Positions 50,280 to 60,182 of a stretch of DNA of 64,000 nucleotides are shown piece after piece. The notes beneath the pieces were generated by a model. It worked only from the letters and a program-made list of their open reading frames with translations. It was not told the DNA's origin and searched no databases. The stretch's first letter is position 1, and the number at the start of each line of letters is the position of its first letter. This DNA is from Flavobacterium sp. ACN2 (GTDB lineage Bacteria > Bacteroidota > Bacteroidia > Flavobacteriales > Flavobacteriaceae). The position numbers and the translations under genes were made by a program. The stretch spans positions 248,001 through 312,000 of the forward strand of contig NZ_MRCM01000003.1 in assembly GCF_002303885.1 (NCBI RefSeq). The letters run 5' to 3'.

Positions 50280-52286
50280 TTATAGCTTTTTAAATCTTAC
50301 TGCTCCACCGCCAGCTCCGCCTAATTTCAATTGTAATTTATCTGAAGCTTTTACTGTTTTCTTAGAAATTGCTACTGCTTCTGGATTATGTGTTTGATCT
50401 GTTCCTTCAACATCTACATAAATCTGTGCTTCGTAAGTTGCATTTGGATCTAAGAATGATAATGAAACCTCTACATTTCTAGGTTTTTCATTGGTCAAAG
50501 TTCCTAAATACCAATCAGCGCTGTTTCTGTCTTTTCTTGCTGTGGTGATGTATTCACCGATTTTTCCTTCTAAGATTTTAGTGTCTTCCCAATCTGTTGG
50601 AACATCTTTTAAGAATTGTAAAGCTGGTTTTCCTTCGTAGTTTTCTGGAAGATCCGCCAACATTTGAATTGGAGAATAAATCGTAACATACAATGCCAAT
50701 TGCTGTCCAACTGTTCCTTGAATTCTTTTCCCTGGATAACCTTGTTTTACCTCAACATCAAAAATTCCAGGTGTAAAATCCATTGGTCCAGAAAGCAATC
50801 TTGTGAATGGAATAATACTTAAATGGTTTGGCGGATTTCCTTCGCTCCAAGCGTTATATTCTTGTCCGCGCGCTGCTTCTCTCGAAACCATGTTTGGGAA
50901 AGTTCTTCTTTCTCCCGTATCTTTAATTGATTCGTGGTATAAAACCGCTAAATCATATTGCGCTGCTTTTTCTAAAATGTATCTGAAATAATTTACTCCA
51001 AACTGACCGAAGTGCATTTGTTTCATATTCAATTTTGAACCTACGTGACCGATTTTTACGGTATGAATTCCAAGTTTTTTGTATAAAGCAAAACCTTCAT
51101 CAACTTCTTTTAAGTAGTTAATTAAGTTTGAACCTGTTTCGTGGTAACCGATTAATTCGATGTTCTTTTTCTTTCCGTATTCAACAACTTTTTCAAGATC
51201 GAAATTGTCCGCACTTTTCGTGAAACTGAACATGTGCATACGGTTTTCATACCAGCCCGGTGTCCATCCTTTGTTCCAGCCTTCAATCAATAAATGATTG
51301 AAACCTTCTTTTGCTGTAAAATCGATATACGTTTCCGCATTTTTGGTTGTTGCGCCTTGTTTGTCGCTTTCCCAGAAAGTGTATTTCCCAATATGCATTC
51401 CCCACCAGATTCCTAAATATTTATACGGTTTGAAATAGCTGTTTGTATTTTTTAATTTGTTTGGTTCGTTTAAGTTTAAAACCAAATAAGAAGTAATCAA
51501 TTCTCCTGGATTTTCTCCAATTTGAAGTGTTCTCCAAGAAGAAGTAAAAGTATCTTTTACGCGAACTTTCACACCGTCAGGCCAAGGCACCAAATCCGAT
51601 TTCAATTCTGTTCCTTTATTATTCACTAAAGTCATACTTGCAAAATCGATCAAGTTTGCTTCGTGAAAACTTAAAGCCAATCCGCTTTTGCTTTCAATTG
51701 TTAATGGAGTCAAAACCGTATCCAAAGTACTTACCGGAGCATCTTTGAAAAGATATTCGTCACGGTTTTCTCTGTTTGCCGGAATCCACCAAGCTTTTCC
51801 ATCTTCTTTTAAGTTGAAAGTTGTTTTTTCATCCATGATGAAAATGCTGTCTTTTACATTTTGTTTTGGATAAACATATCTAAAAGCCACTCCGTCATCA
51901 AAAGCACGAAACTGAATTTGTAACTTTCTTTTGTTTCCTGTTTTTTGCTGTAAATCGACTACCAATTGATTGTAGTGATTTCTAATATTTTTCTTTTCTC
52001 CCCAAACTTGTTCCCAAGTTTCGTCAAACGTAGAAGTTTTGGCTCCTTTAATTTCAAAATTTGAACTTAAGTCTTCATTTCCTTTCAATACAAATCCCAT
52101 ATCAGACGGAGAAATCACTTCTGATTTTCCGTGAGAAACGGCGTATTTTGGAGCATTTTTTACTAACTCAAATTTGATGGTATTCTTTCCGTTTGGCGAT
52201 GCCAATTCGTAAGCGTTTTTCGCTTTTTGACTGTAGCCAACTGCTATTGAAAACAGTACGGCTGGGAGAATTAGGTAGTTTTTCAT
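50280..52286 (-). CDS. GH97 family alpha-glucosidase (inverting, SusB-like)
   Basis: A 668-residue periplasmic enzyme (signal MKNYLILPAVLFSIAVGYSQ). The family N-terminal beta-sandwich contains LASPNGKNTIKFEL, the barrel FNHLLIEGWNKGWTPGWYENR, and a C-terminal sandwich. Active-site context: IGYHETGSN (Glu) and VLYHESIKDTGERRTFPN (Glu), with VKIGHVGSK where retaining alpha-galactosidases of the family carry a nucleophile Asp (VKVDF-type). The glutamate pattern therefore points to the inverting alpha-glucosidase branch. GH97 genes occur in flavobacterial xyloglucan loci; the bond cut there is unclear. Confidence 0.92.
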   Translation of the reverse strand: MKNYLILPAVLFSIAVGYSQKAKNAYELASPNGKNTIKFELVKNAPKYAVSHGKSEVISPSDMGFVLKGNEDLSSNFEIKGAKTSTFDETWEQVWGEKKNIRNHYNQLVVDLQQKTGNKRKLQIQFRAFDDGVAFRYVYPKQNVKDSIFIMDEKTTFNLKEDGKAWWIPANRENRDEYLFKDAPVSTLDTVLTPLTIESKSGLALSFHEANLIDFASMTLVNNKGTELKSDLVPWPDGVKVRVKDTFTSSWRTLQIGENPGELITSYLVLNLNEPNKLKNTNSYFKPYKYLGIWWGMHIGKYTFWESDKQGATTKNAETYIDFTAKEGFNHLLIEGWNKGWTPGWYENRMHMFSFTKSADNFDLEKVVEYGKKKNIELIGYHETGSNLINYLKEVDEGFALYKKLGIHTVKIGHVGSKLNMKQMHFGQFGVNYFRYILEKAAQYDLAVLYHESIKDTGERRTFPNMVSREAARGQEYNAWSEGNPPNHLSIIPFTRLLSGPMDFTPGIFDVEVKQGYPGKRIQGTVGQQLALYVTIYSPIQMLADLPENYEGKPALQFLKDVPTDWEDTKILEGKIGEYITTARKDRNSADWYLGTLTNEKPRNVEVSLSFLDPNATYEAQIYVDVEGTDQTHNPEAVAISKKTVKASDKLQLKLGGAGGGAVRFKKL

Positions 52287-52340
52287 GTTTTTTGGTATTA
52301 TATTTTTCTTGCCGCTGACTTAAAGGATTTTTATTTTTCT

Positions 52341-52541
52341 CTCGCAGATTTGGCAGATTGCTTCGCCTGTTCGCTATCGCTTGAGTGAGCTGATTTTAAA
52401 AAATTAAAAAAAATCTGCATGATCTGCTAAATCTGCGCGAGTAATAATCTCTTTAATCTCTGCAATCTGTGGCTATTTTTTTGCCACGAATTGCACCAAT
52501 TTCCACGAATTAAATCTGTGCAAATTCGTGTAATTCGTGGC
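52341..52541. repeat. Two word-type inverted repeats between GH97 and GH31 genes
   Basis: Repeat one: CTCGCAGATTTGGCAGAT (52341-52358) with ATCTGCTAAATCTGCGCGAG (52422-52441). Repeat two: GCCACGAATTGCACCAATTT (from 52483) with AATTCGTGTAATTCGTGGC (52523-52541). Both resemble elements frequently seen in flavobacterial intergenic DNA. The 263-bp gap holds no ORF. Confidence 0.75.
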
Positions 52542-52549
52542 TAACTTTT

Positions 52550-54949
52550 TTATTTTGCCCACTCCGTTTTAAAAGTGGTTTTTCCGTTTAGTGGATTTGC
52601 TGCTACTTCAAAATTGTTTCCAGTTTTATTCACTTTTATTTCTTGTACTGCATCGCCTTCTGGTAAAAATACTTTGGCTGTAGCCGAAGTCATTTTATCG
52701 CTTGCAAATACTTTTAAAGTCAATTTGCTCCAATCCATATCTTTTGTAGACTGCGCTAAACCAATGTGTGGAATTGCAGTTCCGTCTTTAATTAAAACTA
52801 CGATTGGCACTTCGCCCGCTTTAATTTTATGCCAGCCCGATTGGTACACTTTTTTAGTTTGGTAATCAATCCACGTTCCTTCTGGAAGATAAACGTCTCT
52901 TTCTTCAACTTCTTCAAAAAGTGGTGCAACCAACATGCTTGAACCAAATAAATATTGATTATCTACCAACCAAGCCCCCGGATCGTTTGGATATTCTACA
53001 AAAAGAGCACGCATCATTGGCAATCCTTTTTGAGAACTTTCTTTTGCTTGAGCGTAGATATATGGCATTAATTCGTAACGCATATTATCTGCTTTTCTAA
53101 ATCCTTCCAAGAAATCTTTACTATACAACCAAGGTTCGCGAGGCGGTTCTCCGTGGCTTCTTACGTGTGAAGTCAGCATTCCGAATGGTGTCCATCTTCT
53201 ATAAATATTTTCAGGAGATTTTGTAGCAAATCCTCCAACATCATGACTCCAAAAACTGAATCCGCTAAGACCTAAAGAAAGTCCGCCGCGTAATTCTGCA
53301 GACATAGCACCGTTTGTCGTTTCAGAATCTCCTCCCCAATGCAAAGGATAACGTTGTGATCCTGCCCAAGTACTTCTTGCCCAGATTAAAGTATATCCTT
53401 TTTCTTTTTGAGTGATTTCTGCAACCGCTTTATTGTAACGTAATGGATATAAATTATGCTCGTAGAAACCTGTTCTTCCAGAATGATAAATTCCGTCTGG
53501 CGGAGCTGCTTCTCCAAAATCTACTTTGAAAACTGCTACGCCTTCATCAAATAATTTTTTCAATTTTCCTTGATACCAAGTTACCGTTTCTGGATTTGAG
53601 AAATCTAAAACGGCATCTTCGTACGGAAGATTTCCTTTTCTGTCTCTTACGGCTAAGTTTTTATCCATGATTTCAGGGAACAAAGTATTCTTTGGCGTGA
53701 AATAAGGCAACTGCCAAAGACAAACTTGGAAACCGTCTTTCTTTAAATCAGACATCATTTTTGTGGCATCTGGGAAACGAGATTTTGCAAACTCATAATT
53801 GTTTCTCCAATCTACATCAAACCAGCCTGTATCAAAGTGAATAACATCGGTTGGGATTTTGTATTTACGTAAATCTCTGGCTACTTCTCTTCCTTCTTTT
53901 TCTGAGAAATAAGTGATTCTACTCATCCAAAAACCGAAAGACCAAAGCGGTGGCATTGCAGCCTTTCCTGTCAAATTAGTGTATTGATCTAATATCTCTT
54001 TTGGTTCTCCGATGAAGAAAAACAAATCGGCTTCGTCGTCTCCAATGTACATTTCGTTGGCACTTGAAAAATACTTTCCAAAGTCCACTGTAATTGGCGT
54101 TGAATGATGCATGAAAACTCCGTAACCACGGCTGCTCATGTAAAACGGAATCGGTTTGTACATCGTTTCATTTTGGATTCCGTTAGCGTCATCCGTCCAT
54201 AAAACTACTTTTTGTCCTCGTTTGTTGAATTGTGTGAATGATTCACCGCAACCAAATATTTTTTCGTCTGGTTCTAAACTGAACGCCGCGCCCATACTTC
54301 TTGAATAATCACTATTTCTGCGAACGTAAGAAAACGGAAGCGTTGGTGTGTATGTGTTTTTAAAATCAGTATCGTGAAGTGTGCTTGTCAGCAGTTTTCC
54401 TTTTTCATCGTAGATTTTTACGTGCCAAGGTTTTGTCAAGATTTCAACTCTTCCGTGTTTGCTTGTATAACTGTGACCACCTTCAATTTTAGCATATTTC
54501 CATAATTCTGGGTGATTTGGTGCAACGCCGTCAATCAGCATTAGAGATTCCTTCTGCGGATGAAATTGCGGGCCAGAAGTTGTTTTGATACGAACTGTTC
54601 GATCTGAAACAAACTGAATTTCGAATGGCAAAACAGGAGATTCTGCATATTCTGTTGTTGGAAATTCGTTTGCTTTTTCCACATCTGGTTTCATCATCAT
54701 GTTGTTGAAAGCCTGACGTGTTTTATAATTGTATCTCAAATATTTGATGGTTCCTTTTCCCGTTGCGGGATCAAAAGAAGCCAATTCGTCTGCGAAATAA
54801 AAAGTATTCAGATAGTTCTGAAAATCTTTACTTATATCTATTGGAGCATTTAATACATCTGCATTTTGGATTTGAGCATTAGCATTTGGAACTGCCAAAA
54901 ATCCAAACATAAGAGCAGAAAATAATGCGGTTAGTTTTGAGTTTTTCAT
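52550..54949 (-). CDS. GH31 family alpha-xylosidase/alpha-glucosidase
   Basis: A 799-residue exported enzyme (signal MKNSKLTALFSALMFGFLAVPNANA). The (beta/alpha)8 barrel shows HFDTGWFDVDWRNNYEF, nucleophile VFKVDFGEAAPPDG (Asp) and acid/base HWGGDSETT (Asp); further landmarks are FWSHDVGGF and MRALFVEYPNDP. In the company of GH5, GH2, GH3 and GH95 the expected activity is removal of alpha-1,6-xylose from xyloglucan oligosaccharides. Homologues fall into alpha-xylosidase and alpha-glucosidase groups, so the final specificity is inferred. Confidence 0.94.
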   Translation of the reverse strand: MKNSKLTALFSALMFGFLAVPNANAQIQNADVLNAPIDISKDFQNYLNTFYFADELASFDPATGKGTIKYLRYNYKTRQAFNNMMMKPDVEKANEFPTTEYAESPVLPFEIQFVSDRTVRIKTTSGPQFHPQKESLMLIDGVAPNHPELWKYAKIEGGHSYTSKHGRVEILTKPWHVKIYDEKGKLLTSTLHDTDFKNTYTPTLPFSYVRRNSDYSRSMGAAFSLEPDEKIFGCGESFTQFNKRGQKVVLWTDDANGIQNETMYKPIPFYMSSRGYGVFMHHSTPITVDFGKYFSSANEMYIGDDEADLFFFIGEPKEILDQYTNLTGKAAMPPLWSFGFWMSRITYFSEKEGREVARDLRKYKIPTDVIHFDTGWFDVDWRNNYEFAKSRFPDATKMMSDLKKDGFQVCLWQLPYFTPKNTLFPEIMDKNLAVRDRKGNLPYEDAVLDFSNPETVTWYQGKLKKLFDEGVAVFKVDFGEAAPPDGIYHSGRTGFYEHNLYPLRYNKAVAEITQKEKGYTLIWARSTWAGSQRYPLHWGGDSETTNGAMSAELRGGLSLGLSGFSFWSHDVGGFATKSPENIYRRWTPFGMLTSHVRSHGEPPREPWLYSKDFLEGFRKADNMRYELMPYIYAQAKESSQKGLPMMRALFVEYPNDPGAWLVDNQYLFGSSMLVAPLFEEVEERDVYLPEGTWIDYQTKKVYQSGWHKIKAGEVPIVVLIKDGTAIPHIGLAQSTKDMDWSKLTLKVFASDKMTSATAKVFLPEGDAVQEIKVNKTGNNFEVAANPLNGKTTFKTEWAK

Positions 54950-54975
54950 TGGTTAATAATGTAGATGTTAGTTCT

Positions 54976-55066
54976 CCTACAAGGTTTTCAAAACCTTGTA
55001 GGTCTTTACTTTTTTTACTTATTTAAAATATTATATATACCTACAAGGTTTTGAAAACCTTGCAGG
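54976..55066. repeat. Pair of 27-bp palindromes between GH31 and GH2 genes
   Basis: CCTACAAGGTTTT-C-AAAACCTTGTAGG at 54976-55002 and CCTACAAGGTTTT-G-AAAACCTTGCAGG at 55040-55066. The pair repeats the layout at 42348/42416: two palindromes about 65 bp apart in one intergenic gap. Confidence 0.88.
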
Positions 55067-55077
55067 AACTTGACTTC

Positions 55078-57564
55078 TTATTCTGTTGTAATTACAATTG
55101 TAGCTTGTTTTAAGCCATTCGCTTTTGCGGTTAATTCTAATCTTCCAGATTGATCGCCAGATTGTACAATAACCAAACATTTTCCAGCCAAAGCGGTGTG
55201 TTTATTTCCTTTATACGATTCGTGGCTAACTGGATCTCCGCTACAAACCCCAACGATTTTTCCATTTCCTTTTAAAGAGAAATTAATTTCGTTATTCGCA
55301 TTTGGTGCAATCGTTCCTTTATCATCTAAAATATCAACTGTAATAAATGATAAATCGTTTTTATCTGCTTTAATGGTACTTCTATCCGCAGTCAGTTTCA
55401 ATTGAGATGGATTTCCAGCGGTTTTAATTTCTTTTTCTAAAACCACTTTTCCGTCTTTACGAGAAATGGCTTTTAAAGTTCCAGCTTCAAAAGGAATTCT
55501 CCACATTACGTGTAAATCGTCTCCTTTTTTACTTCTTTTTCCAACTGATTTTCCGTTTACAAAAAGTTCAACCTCATCGGCTTTATTGTAGTATGCCCAA
55601 ACATCAACAGTTTGTCCTGGTTTCCAGTTCCAATGCGGAAAAATGTGCAAAACCGTTTTGTCTGTCCATTCGCTTTGGTACATATAATACACGTCTTTCG
55701 GGAAACCGGCTAAATCAACAATTCCGAAATAGGAACTTACCGATGGCCATTCGTAAGGTGTTGGTTCTCCAATATAATCGAAACCTGTCCAAACGTACAT
55801 TCCTGCCAAGAAATCATGTTTTTTAATAATTTTCCAAGTCGCTTCATGCGTAGATCCCCAAGGCGTTTGCACCTGATCGTAAGCTGAAACAGTATTTCCA
55901 GGGTTTCCTTCTGTAAATTTAAGATCCCATCTTACTGGCCATTTTTTGATAGTATCTGAAACGGCATCGTAATATCCTCTTGTCTGTAAACCTGAAGTGG
56001 TTTCAGTTGCAATGAAAGGAGTATTTGGGAAGTTCTTCAAATGATGTTCGAATGTTTGATGTGCATAATTGTATCCGATTAAATCTAAAACTCCAGATCC
56101 TGCAAGCGGATTAATCGATACCTCTTTTTTCTCAAATTGTAAAGTCACGGCATCAATATTCATGTTTACTGGCGGATTCATTCCTGCAGTCAACGGACGT
56201 GTTTTATCGTATTGACGCGTAATTGCTGCCAATTCTTTAGCAATTTCAACACCCGTCTCACTCCATTGTTCTGGAATTTCATTTCCGATACTCCACATAA
56301 AAATACTCGCATGATTTCGGTCGCGCAACAATTGATCGATTAGATCTTGTTTGTGCCATTTGTCCCAATCGTTTCCGTAATCGTATTTGGTTTTCGTTTG
56401 CTTCCACATATCAAAAGCTTCATCCATGACAATGAAACCCATTTTATCGCAAAGTTCTAAAAGTTCTGTAGCAGGCGGATTATGAGAAGTTCTGATTCCG
56501 TTTACGCCCATTTCTTTCAAAATCTCCAACTGACGTTCGATGGCACGCGTGTTGATCGCAGACCCCAACGGTCCTAAATCATGATGCATACAAACCCCTT
56601 TTATTTTGACTTGTTTTCCATTCAAAATAAAACCTTTGTTCAAATCGAATTTAAAATCTCTGATTCCGAAAGTGGTTTTGTATTGATCGATGATTTTATC
56701 GTCAAGCGAAATTTCGGTAACTGCTGTGTATAGTTCTGGGTTTTCATCTGACCATAAAATCGGATTTTCAACTTCTGTCGATTGATTCAGCGTTTGGTTT
56801 TCGTTGGCGTTGATTGTTATATCTTGAGTAACGGATGTTACTTTTTTGTCTTCTTTAAAAATAGTGGTTGTTACCGTTGCTTTTTTACTTGCTGCATATT
56901 GATTTTTAATTGTCGTTTCAATACTTACAGAAGCTTTTTCGGCCGTAACTTTTGGAGTTGTAATATACGTTCCCCATTGTCCCACATGAAGTTTATCTGT
57001 GGTTTCGATCCAGACATTTCTAAAAATTCCTGAACCCGAATACCAGCGTGAATTGGGTTGTTTTGAATTGTCAACCTTAACAATGATTTCGTTGTTTTTG
57101 TCTCCGTAATTTAAATAAGGTGACATGTCATATTGAAAACCAATATATCCGTTTGGACGTTTTCCTAAATAATGACCGTTTATCCAGACTTCGCTGTTTC
57201 TGTAAACACCGTCAAAAGTGATTGAAGTAATTTTTGTGCTGTTTTCTGCAGCTACTTTGAATGTTTTTTTGTACCAGCCCAAACCGCCATTTAGAGATCC
57301 TCCACCATAACCGCCAGGACTTTTTTCATCAAATTTTCCTTCGATGCTCCAATCGTGAGGGACGTCTAAAGTTCTCCATTTTGTCGAAGTTCCAATAGTG
57401 TCTTTATCAGCAATACTGTCATTAAGATGAAAACTCCAATCTGCATTAAAAGAAACTTTTCGGTTTACAAATGCATCTTCTTTTTTTGCACAAGAATTCA
57501 AGAAAAGAACTCCGGCTGCAACTGCCCATAAACTTATGTTTTTTATGTTTTTAATAATATGCAT
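55078..57564 (-). CDS. GH2 family beta-galactosidase
   Basis: An 828-residue GH2 enzyme with an N-terminal lipoprotein-like signal (MHIIKNIKNISLWAVAAGVLFLNSC, Cys25). It has jelly-roll, immunoglobulin-like and TIM-barrel domains. Active site: GVCMHHDLGPLGSAI, VNGIRTSHNPPATELLELCDKMGF, FMWSIGNEIPEQW (acid/base Glu) and FIATETTSGLQTRG (nucleophile Glu). The C-terminal third has two more sandwich domains (GLKQATIVITTE at the end). In this locus it most likely removes the beta-1,2-galactose of xyloglucan side chains after fucose removal. Confidence 0.95.
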   Translation of the reverse strand: MHIIKNIKNISLWAVAAGVLFLNSCAKKEDAFVNRKVSFNADWSFHLNDSIADKDTIGTSTKWRTLDVPHDWSIEGKFDEKSPGGYGGGSLNGGLGWYKKTFKVAAENSTKITSITFDGVYRNSEVWINGHYLGKRPNGYIGFQYDMSPYLNYGDKNNEIIVKVDNSKQPNSRWYSGSGIFRNVWIETTDKLHVGQWGTYITTPKVTAEKASVSIETTIKNQYAASKKATVTTTIFKEDKKVTSVTQDITINANENQTLNQSTEVENPILWSDENPELYTAVTEISLDDKIIDQYKTTFGIRDFKFDLNKGFILNGKQVKIKGVCMHHDLGPLGSAINTRAIERQLEILKEMGVNGIRTSHNPPATELLELCDKMGFIVMDEAFDMWKQTKTKYDYGNDWDKWHKQDLIDQLLRDRNHASIFMWSIGNEIPEQWSETGVEIAKELAAITRQYDKTRPLTAGMNPPVNMNIDAVTLQFEKKEVSINPLAGSGVLDLIGYNYAHQTFEHHLKNFPNTPFIATETTSGLQTRGYYDAVSDTIKKWPVRWDLKFTEGNPGNTVSAYDQVQTPWGSTHEATWKIIKKHDFLAGMYVWTGFDYIGEPTPYEWPSVSSYFGIVDLAGFPKDVYYMYQSEWTDKTVLHIFPHWNWKPGQTVDVWAYYNKADEVELFVNGKSVGKRSKKGDDLHVMWRIPFEAGTLKAISRKDGKVVLEKEIKTAGNPSQLKLTADRSTIKADKNDLSFITVDILDDKGTIAPNANNEINFSLKGNGKIVGVCSGDPVSHESYKGNKHTALAGKCLVIVQSGDQSGRLELTAKANGLKQATIVITTE

Positions 57565-57701
57565 GGGTACTTTTTTGTTTTTTGGAATTTGAAGATAGAA
57601 ATAAAAATCGATTTCATTTATTCCTACCCAAAATAATTTAAGTCTCAGTCTTAAAGCACATTATAAATGTATTTAAAACTGAGACTTCAAAACTAACTAA
57701 C

Positions 57702-58571
57702 TTATGATTTTGGAACTAAATGATAGATCAAATAATCATTATCTGCTCTAATAGCTATAAAACATAAACTTGTATCGGTAAGTTCAACAATTTTTACATT
57801 GGTAAAACTAAATGATGGACTAAAGTAACTTGGTTCATTTGGATGAAGCATTTCTGTTCCTCCGTTAAACGAAATTCTATCATTTGTTTCGCCAGTTGTA
57901 AGACTAAAATTGAATGTTCCTACTTTGGTTGTTTTTTGTGTGTTTCCTAAAGTTGGGTTGGTTTGTGTTACTGAAACATTATAACCTCCATTAAGATCAA
58001 ATGTAATTTCTCCCCAATCTTTATTTTCTAGACCAGCCCAAGAAATATCAGATAGATTTGGCCACCAACCTGGTCCACTTACTTCTCTGTTTACATAACT
58101 AGGAGTGTTTCCAATAAATTCCAATGGAGCAGTCATATACAAAACCCAAGTTTTTCCAGCTTGTCCGTTGGTCAATTTTTCCCATCTTGGATCACTAAAG
58201 AAAGCATCATCATTCTCTGGAACGTCTACAGTTACTGGCGCAGCTTCTACAGATCCACCTCTAACAAATGCTGTGTAGTAAATAGTATACTTTCCTGCAA
58301 AAGGGAAATTTACTTTATCGTCACTTTTGTTAGAATGCCCAAGTTCATTTCCGTTTCCGTCAACATATCTCCAAAATGGAATTACAGTTGGATCATCATT
58401 CTTTAAAACTACTTCATTCTTTTTTGCTGCATTTTGAGTTATCGAGAACTCAAGTGTTTCTGGCGTAAGCGTTACTGCCGGAAGGCTTTCACGATCCTCA
58501 GTTGCTTCACAAGAAAATAAAAACGAACTGATAGTTACAGCCGCTAATATTATATATAATATACGTTTCAT
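57702..58571 (-). CDS. Surface glycan-binding-type lipoprotein with PKD-like domain
   Basis: A 289-residue lipoprotein. ATG 58571 (MKRILYIILAAVTISSFLFSC) gives the lipobox Cys; a TTG six bases earlier is less likely. After residue 30 there is one PKD/Ig-like domain (LTPETLEFSITQNAAKKNEVV ... GKYTIYYTAFVRGG) and a C-terminal beta domain rich in Trp (GPGWWPNLSDISWAGLENKDWG), suited to stacking on sugars. It follows susD closely (18 bp), where surface glycan-binding proteins usually lie. Direct glycan binding is inferred from position and aromatic content. Confidence 0.85.
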   Translation of the reverse strand: MKRILYIILAAVTISSFLFSCEATEDRESLPAVTLTPETLEFSITQNAAKKNEVVLKNDDPTVIPFWRYVDGNGNELGHSNKSDDKVNFPFAGKYTIYYTAFVRGGSVEAAPVTVDVPENDDAFFSDPRWEKLTNGQAGKTWVLYMTAPLEFIGNTPSYVNREVSGPGWWPNLSDISWAGLENKDWGEITFDLNGGYNVSVTQTNPTLGNTQKTTKVGTFNFSLTTGETNDRISFNGGTEMLHPNEPSYFSPSFSFTNVKIVELTDTSLCFIAIRADNDYLIYHLVPKS

Positions 58572-58589
58572 AATCAATTTGTTTAAATG

Positions 58590-60170
58590 TTAATTCCAAC
58601 CTGGATTTTGTTGAATAGTACCATTTGAAAGTACTATTTGCGACTGTGGCAATGCGAACCAACCTAGAGTTTCTGGTCTAAAAGTAACTGCAAATTGAGA
58701 ATCTCCAGTCGTGTTATCAATAGCGGATTTCATTGCTGGCATACCTTGTCTGATTAAATCAAAATAACGTAATCCTTCTAATGCCAATTCTAAACGACGC
58801 TCTTCCATAATAACCGCTTTAGTTACAGGAATTCTATGCGTAGTACTCTTGAAAGCACGATCACGAACTCGGTCTAAATCTGCTTGTGCTAAAGCTGCAT
58901 TTCCTTCCAAATTTAATTCGGCAGCCATTAATAAAACATCGGCAAAACGAATAATAGCATAATCCTGATAGTTATCAATTTGGAAGTTTCCTCCATTTGC
59001 TTCAACAACTGCTGTTCCTGCCGCATTAGTAATTGGACAGTATTTTTTCCAAGAATATCCTGTGTATTGACGTTGTTCTCTAGCTTGTGGATCAAAATTT
59101 AAACCTTCACCAACATAATCAATAAATGATGCTGCTTTTCTACTATCGCCAGATTCATATGCTTGAACCAATTTTGGATTCACTGTTGCTCCTCCCCATC
59201 CTGTTGCATATTTTCCAATTGAACCTCCACGTGGTGCAATGTTTACTTGAAAACGGTTTCCTTCGTGAAGATCCCAATTTCCTTTACCTGAACCATTAAA
59301 ACGAACAGCCCAAACCATTTCTGTATTATCTTCTCCAGCAAAGTTTTCGAAAGAAGCCGCTAACCAAAGATTAGCAAAATCGGCAACTAGTCCGTGGCCA
59401 CTGTTATTTACAGCATCATTGATATACGTTACAGCTTGTGCTTTGGTAACTACACCTGCTAAATCTGCTTTGCTATAAGCTCCTGTGTAAAATAAAAATG
59501 TTCTAGCCAAATAAGCTTCTGCCGCCCATTTTGTAATACGTCCGTAGTTTGCATTTCCTGCTTGCGAGTAATTTTCAGGACCTAAGTTATCTGCTGCAAA
59601 TTTTAAATCGTTTGCAATTAAAGCATAAGTAACTTCTGGCGCTTGTCTTGGCAATTCAAATTCGCTTGTGGTTACTGTATGGTCTAGCGGAACAATATCT
59701 CCAAACATTTTTGCCGCTTGGAAATGAAAGTGTGCTCTTAAGAAACGAGCTTCTGCTTCGTAACGTGTTTTCAAAGCGGTATTAGATCCCCAGTTTACTT
59801 TGTCTAAGTTTTCTAATAAAACGTTAGCTCTATAAATACCAAGATAAGAGTTTGTCCATGTTAGAGCGTTCATATCTTTATCTGTAGTATATTGAAAGCG
59901 GTCCCATTGTAAATCTACTGTTGGATCTGCAATACCGAATCCTCCAAAACAGTTATCAGATGCTTGCTCACTTACGATCAATTGTGTACCGTAAGCTTCT
60001 CTTTGCAATACGTCATAAACTGCTACTAAACCTTCAAAAGCATCAGATGGAGTTTTATAGAAATTCTCCGTTACTTTATCTGTATATGGTTCGTTTTCTA
60101 AAAAATCTTCCGAGCAAGAGCCTAAAACAAGTAAGCTTGAAAGAGCAAATAATTTTATATATGTTTTCAT
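58590..60170 (-). CDS. SusD/RagB-family outer-membrane lipoprotein
   Basis: A 526-residue glycan-capturing lipoprotein that lids the SusC channel. ATG 60170 (MKTYIKLFALSSLLVLGSCSEDFLENEPY) gives a lipobox Cys; a TTG lies 9 bp upstream. TPR-like helices dominate (RFLRAHFHFQAAKMFGDIVPL, WAAEAYLARTFLFYTGAY), and the C-terminus has the RagB/SusD signature RFADVLLMAAELNLEGN with ERRLELALEGLRYFDLIRQG. It lies 12 bp after susC. Confidence 0.96.
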   Translation of the reverse strand: MKTYIKLFALSSLLVLGSCSEDFLENEPYTDKVTENFYKTPSDAFEGLVAVYDVLQREAYGTQLIVSEQASDNCFGGFGIADPTVDLQWDRFQYTTDKDMNALTWTNSYLGIYRANVLLENLDKVNWGSNTALKTRYEAEARFLRAHFHFQAAKMFGDIVPLDHTVTTSEFELPRQAPEVTYALIANDLKFAADNLGPENYSQAGNANYGRITKWAAEAYLARTFLFYTGAYSKADLAGVVTKAQAVTYINDAVNNSGHGLVADFANLWLAASFENFAGEDNTEMVWAVRFNGSGKGNWDLHEGNRFQVNIAPRGGSIGKYATGWGGATVNPKLVQAYESGDSRKAASFIDYVGEGLNFDPQAREQRQYTGYSWKKYCPITNAAGTAVVEANGGNFQIDNYQDYAIIRFADVLLMAAELNLEGNAALAQADLDRVRDRAFKSTTHRIPVTKAVIMEERRLELALEGLRYFDLIRQGMPAMKSAIDNTTGDSQFAVTFRPETLGWFALPQSQIVLSNGTIQQNPGWN

Positions 60171-60182
60171 CGTTTTCAAAAA

